Shown: positions 47,403 through 57,206 of the stretch, one piece after another
Layout of the letters: the number at the start of each line of letters is the position of its first letter
Numbering within the stretch: the stretch's first letter is position 1
Assembly: GCF_000003815.2 (NCBI RefSeq)
Contig: NC_049989.1
Location: forward strand, 7,078,734 to 7,142,733
Direction of reading: 5' to 3'
Length of the DNA: 64,000 nt
Origin: Branchiostoma floridae
Lineage: Eukaryota; Chordata; Leptocardii; Amphioxiformes; Branchiostomatidae
Translations under genes and position numbers: made by a program
The notes under the pieces: generated by a model
Database searches by the model: none
What the model saw: the letters and a program-made list of their open reading frames with translations, nothing else
Told to the model about the DNA's origin: nothing

Positions 47403-50400
47403 ATGAGGAAGGGTTCTAGAAGATGTGTTTTGATGGTCCTGGCCGTGGTGCTGAACATGACGGTTGCTGTTCAAGGTTGGGGTCGGCTGAAGAGAACGCG
47501 GCAGGTAGGAGTGCTACATCATTTTTTCTCTAAAAGTAAATATTTTTAGTCTTATAGACGACGTTTCTTAGTGTGAAATGCTATATCAACCATCAAGAAT
47601 ATGTGTTACGAACATAAGGAATGAATGTCTGTCCTGCTTTTTCAGGAATCTCGACTTTTCTATGTACGTACAGCAGTGAACCGCATAATGCTATGTTGGT
47701 GTCTTAATCACTCGTACAAAAGCAATATTTCAAATTTGTAAAAAGTGATGTAATTCGTTTTTATGCCCATGTGTTGCAAGGGTAAAGAAATATGTTTTCA
47801 TTCATTCCATATGCCATTGTATTTTGTAAAATCTAGAGCCCTACCATCATGGTGCAAACCCAAATACCGGGAGCTCCGAAGGCATTGGCCATTAACCCCC
47901 AATAATTTGTGTAATTGTGTGCATGGCTGTATAGCATGCACTGTATGTGCGGAATTTGTATGACAAACCCATATTGTGTATATGCACTGCATTTTCAATG
48001 GTTTCGTTTAGTAGCTTGAGTGAATGACTCTGCAGTGGTTCGATGTCGATTGGAAGCAGAAGTCATTTTCCTACGCAGAGGCGTCCAACGGCGCTAGCAA
48101 ACCGCCTGTTTGTCGAACAAAAGGCGCTTTGCTAGCGCCGTTGGACGTTTTTGCATAGGAGAATGTCAGGAGCTTGAGTAGCTATTTTTAACAAGTTCAT
48201 TTCAACACTTTTCTTTCAGATGGAAGAGTTGCTAGGAGACCGGTTCCTTTCGTTGGAAGGTAAAGTGTTTCATTTTGATACCTCACTACGATGATTTTGC
48301 ATACAATCTTCCTTTTCAAATGTTACTGCAGTTTGATACATTCCTCTTTTCAGAAACTTGAACACACTGGCCTTATATCTTACCTCACGATAACATTGAT
48401 ATATTGTTTGAGGTAACAATTTTATTCACTCAGTGGGTGTGAGTTATGTGTACAACCTTTATTGTCGACGAGTACACTGGTTTACTTGATGATAAGAATG
48501 ATAAAATTTATTGCAAATTCTTGTCCGTGGGCTAATTGCAGGTAACAGAAAAGATTCAAACAGTGTAAAAACAATATCACAAGTGTTTACTCTAGTCTAA
48601 AGCTGATAAAACCTAACTCTAGATCCCGGGTTATTGGGTTCAACTTTTTCGAAGACAGTGGAAGACGAAAGATCCCACCTTTTCTATTATGTGTGGGTTT
48701 TGCGATGTAAGAAGGTTTTCGTTTTGACAGTGAATGTGAGGAAGTTTGGGTGGAATTTGATGGCCTCTTTAAACAGCTCTTTTTTCCGTGATTATAGAAA
48801 GAGCAGATTGACATAAAATGTGTTTTGTTTTCCACCACATTTGACGTACATTATTTGCAAGTTCTTTCACAAACGGATAGCCTCTTGTGATGAGACTGTC
48901 ATGTTGTTGTACAGACCCCCGGCTGTGTGCAGCACGCGTCACTACCCACTGTGTACGTCACCAGGCAGACAGCTATTCCGCACTGGACCGGCAGATGATG
49001 GGACTATCCCAGGAAGCACTGCTGCGGCATCTTTGTGGAGCCGAACAGGTGAGGCATGCATGATGGAGGCACGTGTTTTCCTATGTTGTTGGTCTGGTAT
49101 GTAAAAACGTCAGAAAACACTGCAAGAAAGAAATCAAACTCGTCTTCAAAGCTTCAGTTGGTAAACTTTTAGGACACATATCAGGGGCCTTCTTTTCCCC
49201 TGAGTCTGCAAACTATCGCAGGCAAGATTGTTTTCCTTCATTTCATGAATCTATATTTCTCTCCGCGTTTTTGACAGTAAAAGCGTATTATATGAGTAAA
49301 AGACCATGTCTATGCAACTGAAAAACTTTTTTCTCTTTTACAAATAAATTTGTGTTCTAATTGTGTAGACCTGATCATTTATCACATTGATTTAGCTCTG
49401 AAAAGAAATAACGTGATAACTAGCTGAAAAAGTTGTGATAAAGGATTTTGTTTATAATGTCACATTAATTCACCAAACAAGATTAATACAGCAATGAGAC
49501 AATGTCGAAAAGATACTATATTTTCTGAGTTCGTATCTAAACAACGTTAGGATTCTTTTCTGTCGACAGTTCAATAAACTTTCGGCTACAACGTCATCAT
49601 ATGGCATGATATATTCTACTAGTCTCCTGCCCTGTAACGTATTGGCAAGTGAAGTTTCGTAGCCGAAAGACTACTGAAACGTCAGCATAGAAAATCCATG
49701 AGCTGTGTAAAAAGCAACCCAGAATATAAAGATTTCTCTTGCCCATACAAACTGTTCTAACTGTTGATTTACCAACTTCTTGCCGCTACTCCAGGAGTTC
49801 GTGACGTGTCTGGGAGCAGCACCGTTCGCCTGCACCAGTAGGATGATGAGGGCTGTCCAATCCGTCGCGGCCGGCCTGCTGAATGTCACCATCAAGCCCT
49901 ACTGTCCAAACATTGACTTGCAGATCCTCAATCCAATTTCTAAAGGTTCGTATTCCCTTCCTCATACATTTTTATAGCCACAGACGTACGTAGATGTGGG
50001 CGTTAAGTCGGAGCTGCTATTCCCTGAGATAAGCACAACTTACTCTTTAACGTAAATCAGGACATTGCTTATCATTGTCATCGTTCAACTGTTTATCATG
50101 TTTACTAAAGAAGGTTATTTTTGCGTGTGGATGGATTTTTTTTGAAACTGTGAATGGATCCGTATGATATTTGTTATGTGGGTATGTTAGCAAAATGAAG
50201 GGCGATTTAAAATCCGGACCATTTAGTGGCTTTTAAGTACTACTGCGAAAATCTTCAAGTCAATACGGGTAGATACTACCACGTACGTAATGTAGGTGTT
50301 CTTAATGAACATGTGTTAACATTCCTTTACTCTTTTCGAGACTGGAATCGTATTTCTTCTAGATGTTGTTACCGTCGATATAGAGATAGTATCAGTACGT

Positions 50401-52556
50401 GCCACGGGGCTACTAATCCAACAACTAACTTTTCAAGAAAGTTACAACGATTGATGGTGTTCAGTTCTACAAGCCTTGAGTGTGTTTTGCGTTTGTCTTT
50501 GATTCACTTTTTGGTCAGATCTTAGCGACCCGTATGCACTCGTGGGTCCTGTCTGCCAGGCTAGGCTAATTGAACACGGTACTGAGCAACTGTCGAGGGA
50601 AACTGTTCGTCTGTGTGTCGCCGCCAGGACTGGTACTCGCTGACTGTGGGGTAAATGAGAAAACCACATCAAAGGCAAAAACACTTGCAGGTCAACTTTC
50701 AAGAAAGGTGGACGAGTCAAAGCCAATAGATAGGAAACCTTTCTTCTCTAGAGAACGGAGCACCAATTAACACGATGTCAGATGTACGTATGTACATCCG
50801 ACATTGCCGTCAGGTCTGATTTATAGAGCAAGAACTCTTGAATCCCCACAGAGCTTCATTGAATGGGAGGCAGACTGTGTTATGTAATTTTATCAATATA
50901 TTATATGTGTAATCAATAGCGACTCGCCCACACCGCATGAAAAAACATCGTTGTCTGAAAGCATCCCTTAAAGAGATGGAACAACTACAGTGTGAGGCAT
51001 ATAAAAGCCAGATCATCATGACTTTTTTACGAGCCCGTGAACGATTACACAAAACAATGCTTCAGATAAAACAAAGCATCATCATTACAGCAAATATGAT
51101 AGGTCTGATGTTCTAATCTGAGATAAAATTCGCAGTACGAAACGCCTCTGGTGCATTGGTGCTCATGTACGGGCGTGTGTGGTTTATTTCCGGTTAATGC
51201 GCGTGCACGTACGCGTTTTGTTCTGTGGCAATGACCCGGAGTTTGGTAGTGTCACAGCTACATTTAAAACAAGTGCTCCCCTATGTCTAAAATTCGACAT
51301 TCTCTTTAACAATTGTGACATCTTGACCAATCTTTTAGCACCTACCTCTCACCAGCTACATTTATCATTTTTCTATTAGGAAGGTCACCCTATGGTACAC
51401 ATTGTGTGAATGTTCTCTGACCTTCCATGCATCCATCTAGGATAGCGTCATGTGCCAATTTGAAGGTGACCCTTACTTTTGCGTGTATTCTTTTTTTTTC
51501 GCAGTACGCTGTGAGAAGTCCGAGTTTGAACACTGCCTGTATGCGGGCCGTATGGCTGGACTCCCATGGACCCCTTGTCGCGCACGCGCACACAGCTACC
51601 GCTGCTTCTCCCAGACCTGCATGCAGGACGCTGTGGAACCGGTCTGGACCGCCTGGCAGGTAACGGAAGTACGAAGGCCCAGAAACACAGTGGCTCGAGA
51701 AAATGATTTACATACACGAGAAAACTTGTCGTTGTCGGCCTTTGTATAAAACAGAACATTTGCATGAAAGTTCATCTGCGTCGGTTTAAGAAAGTGTAGT
51801 CTTCAATGGAATAGAACATTTTTACGTGGGTGCAAGTGGACGGAAATGAAAAGGTAAGCTAGGGATCAACTATCCATTAGTGTTAACGAGGACTTTTGTT
51901 GTAAGAACTTTAGTCAAAAGGCTGTCTTCCGGTCACAAGGACTGATAGTTGAGTGGTTCTGCATCAGTGTGGGCGGGAGGTTTTTAATAACACGATGAAG
52001 GTCAAGGTGCTCTTACGCCTCAAGGACGTGCTATTTTCGTGACATTTCCAACCTCGTTCAAGTGATTAGAGTAGAATTATAGTTTAAACTTTATTGCAAA
52101 TTCTTGCCCGTGGGCTAATTGCAGGTAACATGAGAGATTCAGACAAAGTAAAAACAATATCAAAGGTGTCTACTCTAGTCTAAAACTAGTAAAAGCTAGC
52201 TCTAGATCCTAGGTTATTGGGTTCGACTCCTTTTTAGAAGACAGTGAAAGATCCCACTTTTTCTATTATGTGTGGGTTTTGTGAAGTTAGAAGGAGAATT
52301 GTTTTCTTTTTGTCGGTGAATGTTAAGAAGTTTGGATGGATGTTATAGTGTATGCGACTGTCAGGAAAGTAATTGGATTCTGAACTCATCCATCAGAGGA
52401 ATTATTTGACTTTTGTCCCCTCAGCTACTGGCCCATGCAGCAGAAGCGACATACAGCGACCCGACGGTGTGCCAGCAGCTCGACCCCGTCAGTGCCGGGT
52501 CACCAGGAGACCCGAACACTCCCCACCATAGCCTCTCTGAGTACGACTACTACTAG
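47403..52556 (+). CDS. Secreted cysteine-rich protein, 237 residues, unrecognised
   Basis: Exons 47403-47504, 48220-48259, 48915-49048, 49795-49945, 51505-51659 and 52425-52556 all have GT-AG ends and matching phases (714 nt). The start has a signal-peptide shape: basic MRKGSRR, then VLMVLAVVLNMTVAV, with likely cleavage before WGRLKRTRQ, which also offers a basic processing site. The mature part has 12 cysteines, an even number that fits disulphides. A motif C-x(3-4)-EF-x2-CL occurs twice (CGAEQEFVTCLG and CEKSEFEHCLY), suggesting two related halves. One N-glycosylation site, NVT, follows the first. The tail LSEYDYY is Tyr-rich and acidic. I do not recognise the family. A small secreted factor or extracellular binding protein is possible, not shown. 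Confidence 0.8.
48064..48165. mobile_element. Foldback MITE in intron 1
   Basis: About 44-bp arms, CATTTTCCTACGCAGAGGCG... pairing with ...TTTGCATAGGAGAATG, with the strong core GTCCAACGGCGCTAGCAAA / TTTGCTAGCGCCGTTGGAC. Confidence 0.75.
48508..48756 (+). repeat. Dispersed repeat, copy 1
   Basis: About 250 bp, beginning TTATTGCAAATTCTTGTCCG, closely matching 52091-52341 in the same orientation. Both copies lie in introns of the secreted cysteine-rich gene. Confidence 0.8.
49569..49680. mobile_element. Foldback MITE with TTTCGGCTAC arms
   Basis: GTTCAATAAACTTTCGGCTAC pairs with GTAGCCGAAAGACTACTGAAAC around an unpaired centre of about 60 nt. In intron 3 of the secreted cysteine-rich gene. 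Confidence 0.65.
50120..50240 (+). repeat. Fragment of a dispersed repeat also at 54655
   Basis: GGTTATTTTTGCGTGTGGAT, then GGATCCGTATGATATTTG, TGGGTA and TTTAGTGGCTTTTAA line up with the better copy at 54655-54860. Confidence 0.55.
52091..52341 (+). repeat. Dispersed repeat, copy 2
   Basis: Direct copy of 48508-48756. It contains GGTTCGACTCC, which matches a Pol III B box, but no convincing A box, so SINE origin is only a possibility. Confidence 0.8.
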
Positions 52557-52974
52557 CTGCAGTAGGGGTCAGACCACACTGTTATTACAGATTCTAGCGT
52601 AGAGACCGGCTAGTGCTAGACGTCATAATTAATGAAAGTAGGTTTTGAAATACGCTTCTCCAAACGAAATAGGATGTTGAGTTTGACTAGATAAACAGAC
52701 CGAAGAACGGTAGCCATCCAGGAAGAAAGCTCGCTGTTAAAGTTAAACGTATTTCTGTAACGTAAGTAACGCAATCATGGCCACCCGAAGTGTGAAAGGG
52801 GGTAAACGCAGATATCCTTAAACTGTCACTGTTGTAGGTATTTCGTCTGACTTCACTGTCTTGTTTTATCAATAAGGCATCAACTATCAACTTATTCTAA
52901 GCAATAAGACAGAAATCTGGTACCTGAGAAATGTCGACTATCACAGATTCCGTGCTACTCTGCCGACCAGGGGT

Positions 52975-52980
52975 AATAAA
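52975..52980 (+). terminator. Candidate poly(A) signal for the secreted cysteine-rich gene
   Basis: AATAAA about 420 nt after the stop codon, on the correct strand. Confidence 0.45.
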
Positions 52981-53725
52981 GAGGATCGTGTTTGAGTGTA
53001 AGAATCTGCTATGTCATGAGTACTGTTTACTGAATAAGGCACGGTTTATATTACCCTATTTCAGGTCTAAATGAAGCACTAATAACTACTTTCAATGTAT
53101 ATCTTGAGAGCAGATACAAAGAGGGGGGTTGAAGCGATTAGCTAGCGCTACCATGGAGCACAAATCGTCTGATGCGCCGATGAGTTACATATCTTTTATA
53201 TCGGCAGTAGCAATTGTAAAAGAATTAACCAAAGCGCAGAGCACGTTGAACTTCATGTTTTCTCATACGATATAATTCATTCTAGTGATTGATTTACTTT
53301 AATCCCTTTGATGAATCCCTGACAAAATGGAAACACTTCTTAAATGTGCCTCCTTCTTATATATAGAGGCTTGGTAGCAACACAAGCTGAAGGAACACAT
53401 GAGGTAGTACAATATGTGCAATGTACTACTGGGATACATAACATGGTCACCATGACTACGGCAACTTGTATCAAACCGGGTTTCCTTTTTTTGGTCTCCA
53501 AAATGGTGGCTGTAGATTCATTACTCACCCTGAGCGTAATCGTCTCCATAGCAACTAATACCAAAGCCACTGTGTATTTGGTCGTCAATAATCATACTTG
53601 ATATAAAAATCAATGTAACTACGCTACCATACACCAATACAACAAGAAGACGACTCAATAGATTATAGCATTATCAAAGTAATAGCTACATAATATAAAT
53701 GACATTACAATAAAATTTGAGTTGC
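52981..53725. other. Region between two convergent genes
   Basis: No supported exon. Contains an X-box-like site at 53542. The frames at 53340-53601 on both strands have no family features. Confidence 0.4.
53542..53555. promoter_or_regulatory. X-box-like (RFX) site
   Basis: GTCTCCATAGCAAC matches the RFX consensus GTNRCC-N2-RGYAAC with one mismatch. It lies about 170 bp downstream of the stop of the minus-strand heptad-repeat gene, an unusual place for a promoter site. Confidence 0.3.
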
Positions 53726-54684
53726 TTAAATCGGCATGTCAAACTCTAATTCGGGACTTTTACAGTCTATCGCGAGAGGTTTCGGAATCCGGGTGACGGG
53801 TGGTACCTTGGAGACCTCCATCTTTCCGTCTTTCTTGACGATGTTCACGTACGTCCCACTGGTTCCTATGAAGTTACCATCAGTGTTTATGTACAAGCCG
53901 CGAGTGTTAATGTAATTACCCTTCACGTTGATGTAAACACCATTCGTGTGTACGTAATTTCCGTTAGAGTGTAGACTGATGTTTATCTTACCATGAAGAG
54001 CCTTACGGAGGAGTTTCCGCAGGTCTTTATGCGTGGCGCTACTCGGGAGGACTCCGAACTGAATCAACAGAAATAAAAGGATGTCCTCCTCTGTTGACGA
54101 TAGCGAACTCATTGCGACGATTTTGTTTTGTTTGGCCGCCTGAGCGGTGGCCGGCCGGTCTAACAGTGAAAAGTTGTCCATGTCGAAGGAGTACGTTTCC
54201 CTGGCGACGCTTGACGCGCAGATGGTGTCTCGACGGCGTCTTGACGATGAGCCCGACGATCTCTCCTTGTGTTTTGCTTTCCTCCCTCTTTCGTCCGACC
54301 CCGCGCTGTCTGAGTAAGAATCTGCCGGTCTCTGTCGACTTTTCCTTCCTTTCCTTCTCCTCTTCTCATCGTCCGTGAGCGACAGGTCAGATATGCTGGA
54401 GCTGCTGAGAGATTCGAGCTCGACGGCGATGGGCAAGCTCAAAAACTCCTCGGGAACCTTTGCGATAATCAGAAATAAGAAGTCATTTATAAAACAATAA
54501 AAGTTATTTTCCACCATATGCTCAGTAGTTGCGTAAAATGAATGCATAGAGCTCTATAAATCTAGAATCTATAAGCTCCCATTTTCCACATTTTTGAATC
54601 TAAATGATAGTTACTGTGCCTTCTCCATGCATTCCTCGTACTTAAGTACATTCGCCAGAAGGTTATATTTGGGGCGTGTTTTTT

Positions 54685-54716
<32 letters not shown>

Positions 54717-55556
54717 AGCAGCATAACTCAAAAAGCCTTGGATGGATCCTGATGATATTTGGTAGGTGGGTAGGAGTTAGGAAAATTAATATCAAGTTCG
54801 ATAATGGGCTCCTTAGCGGCTTTTTAACTGCGTTTTTTATATCTCGCACTCTAGACATGCTATGGTCGTGCTCAGTTTAAGTGGTAGATAGCTCTTGTTT
54901 GTTACTGTCATACTTATACATCTTCTTCCGGACGTTCAACGTATAAGTCTTCCGAAATCATTCTCCGAGATACATTGTTACTCATTATTTGCATAGTTAT
55001 GTATCAAAGACAGTCTGTTTTGTTTTGTTTTGTTTAAAAAAACATCTAGGCTGTTTGATAACCATTTACAACAAAAAGTACATTTACCCAGCTTTGCCAG
55101 TGCACGCGGCAAGTGATTCTGTGCACATGTCTCGATACATATGACAGAGTCTATCATATAGAAGTGGCTATCTTCACCTTAGCTCTCAGCTTGGCCCAGT
55201 GATCGACCCTCCTAGATCTTCTTGCCTTGACAACAGGATCGTCAGAAGGCCAAAGCGAGAATCTGGAAGAGGTGGCGAGATTTGTGCTAGAACAAGCTAA
55301 TGCTCACCACATATCCGTGAAAAATGATCAATGATAACTGATAGTATTCGCATTACAAAGCTGACCAAAATTATGATTATTGTTTGAATATACGTATACA
55401 CTCTACAAGCTATGTAAAAATGAATACAGTGGGATACGACTCAAAATAAGCAGTGCCATCAAATACAGAGATTGCATTGATAGTCTGTTATATATATATA
55501 GATGTCCATTGTACTTACTTTTCCCGTCTAGGCCTTTCATCACGACGTCTGGACAT
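53726..55556 (-). CDS. Heptad-repeat protein A, 284 residues, unrecognised
   Basis: Three exons on the minus strand, 55556-55519, 55262-55178 and 54457-53726, join in phase (855 nt). Start MSRRRDERPRRE is the first ATG of the upstream exon, whose donor AA/GTAAGT matches the phase of the next. Residues 1-40 are very basic; 70-118 are a Lys/Arg/Ser-rich low-complexity block (EKRRRKGRKSRQR, SSSRRRR) that could be a nuclear-localisation or RS-like region. A predicted helical stretch follows (about 160-195, EEDILLFLLIQFGVL). Residues 206-247 are six exact seven-residue repeats such as KGNYINT and RGLYINT, with Gly at 207, 214, 221, 228, 235 and 242. After them come VKKDGK and an acidic tail. No signal peptide. 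The repeat is shared with the divergent gene at 57207. Family and function unknown. The last exon alone is certain; the first two rest on splice fit. Confidence 0.72.
54655..54860 (+). repeat. Dispersed repeat with (GTCT)n
   Basis: CCAGAAGGTTATATTTGGGG, then about eight GTCT units (54687-54715), CAGCATAACTCAAAAAG, GATGATATTTGGTAGGTGGG. A diverged copy is at 50120. Probably the end of a transposable element; class not clear. It lies in intron 2 of heptad-repeat gene A. Confidence 0.6.
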
Positions 55557-57206
55557 GTCTATAGATGGGTTCTCAAAGCGATGAATTCGGCAACATTAAG
55601 ACCAAATAGTCCAGACTTGATGTCCCACATCCTCAGGAATATTTTCGATTGAGGTCACCAATGCCAGAAAACCTCCATAAACCATCAGTTTCAGTTGTAT
55701 TCAGAAAAGCAACAGCTCTCAGTGGCTCCTCGCTGAGTACTGACCGAGGTTGCTACGCCGTCTGTTTGAGAAACAACACAGAAGACAGGCTGTGACTATG
55801 GTGATAACATAACAAAGTCATGTACAGTACTGTGCAGGCTATCCCAAAGAAGTGGCTTTCTCCAACTCAAGTCAATACATAAATAAACGATAGTGCACAC
55901 GCAGCTGATAAAGAAATACAAGATTGGAGTATCATTTTTCTTTAAGAGCAAGTGATTGCTAAAGAAGCCCCACCAAAATTGGGAATATACTCCGCCGGAT
56001 TGAAGTATAGATCCATAATTCATGATTTAGTACCCAAGCACAAAAGACACGTGTACTAAGAAAGGCTTGTTCGTGCACGACATGCTTTTCCAACAAAGGT
56101 TTTGCCGCAACAATTGATAAATCAAAGGCATAACTGGTTTCTATCGTGTAGAGTAGGTAATCGTACACCTCAACATATTTGTAGACAAAATCTTACGTTC
56201 TACAGATATATTGTTCAGTAGTAAACCTCTTTTCCTACCCAGTTCGATATAATTAATAATTCAAAGGGCCGTTTTGTCTTGGGATTGAATCATATACCCT
56301 TCCCTTGTGTTGACTGTCATGTTTTATAAAAGCCATGAATACATGAAAGTGGTAGATGAACAGGTTCTGAAGAAGCCTTTCAGCTTTTATCATTGCTTTG
56401 TCCGCAAGCTATTGATACAGGTGACAGGAGAGAATGATGTTATTCTTGGGCAGACCTGGCATGTTTGTCTCTCAGGATTTCCGGTGGATTCTTGCAAGAT
56501 TTTCTTCTGGTTTTCTTTCCGGAAAGCGATATTTGCCCCAAAAAAGTTATAAGAGAATTACCATTGTTGTAGAATGATACTATTAGAGACTAGAGGCCTT
56601 TACATGGATAACCTGTAATATGGGCCAGTCTAGCTTCCTGATTATATGATTGTTAAGCGTTCCTTAAAGTTGCATCTGCATTAAGATAGAACAAACTCCA
56701 CATAGAACAACCGAAATCTTTTATACTGCGCGCATCAACATGAATATACAATCATCTAAAATCTTCCGCTCACATGGGTGGGGGAATACTAATTCACCAT
56801 TGATGAAAAGAAGTGCTACTGCCAAAGCAGACCAAACAAAAATGCAATATTGCATTGACAATAAGTTCATTTTCATATCAATGGCTGCATAGTAACACAA
56901 GGTTTAGTCACGACAGGCCGTTCGTTTGCCATAAAATTCGTGATAGATCACTCAAGGTTCTTCGCAGAGGGTTATGGGATCGAACTGAGCAAGCCAAATC
57001 CAACTGCATAGCAACCAGGTTGCTAGGCGACGCCTTGGATAAGACGCCGTGCAGCACCCATCGGAGACCATTCCCAGACCTGACCTCCGGGAAGCATCAG
57101 CCAAGGCGAGAACTCCCGACTACTGACCAGACAGTTGTAAGAACTGTGGGTTGACAATCGGCTGCACCGTCAAGACTTCTGCCTGTGATATCACTCCAGA
57201 ATCATC
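55557..57206. other. Shared upstream region of the divergent heptad-repeat genes
   Basis: 1.65 kb between the two start codons. No coding exon supported. The X-box-like site at 57010 is near the plus-strand gene; I found no comparable site next to the minus-strand start. Untranslated first exons could lie here. Confidence 0.5.
57010..57031. promoter_or_regulatory. RFX X-box-like site upstream of heptad-repeat gene B
   Basis: AGCAACC-A-GGTTGCT (57010-57024) is a perfect palindrome of X-box half sites. The overlapping GTTGCTAGGCGAC (57019-57031) fits GTNRCC-N-RGYAAC with one mismatch. It is about 180 bp upstream of the ATG. RFX sites of this type mark many ciliary genes; the link here is inference. 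Confidence 0.4.

Noticed and set aside
53340-53601. Overlapping frames on both strands with hydrophobic stretches
   Set aside because: Mutual shadows with no splice or family support; the stretch between the convergent genes is better read as 3' flank.
54458-54547. Start of heptad protein A at the ATG at 54547, giving a hydrophobic N-terminus
   Set aside because: The segment reads as a pyrimidine-rich intron end before AAG/GTTCCC, and two upstream exons match in phase with a better start at 55556.
55743-55756. GGTTGCTACGCCG as an X-box for heptad gene A
   Set aside because: Only one half site matches; the second half has too many mismatches.
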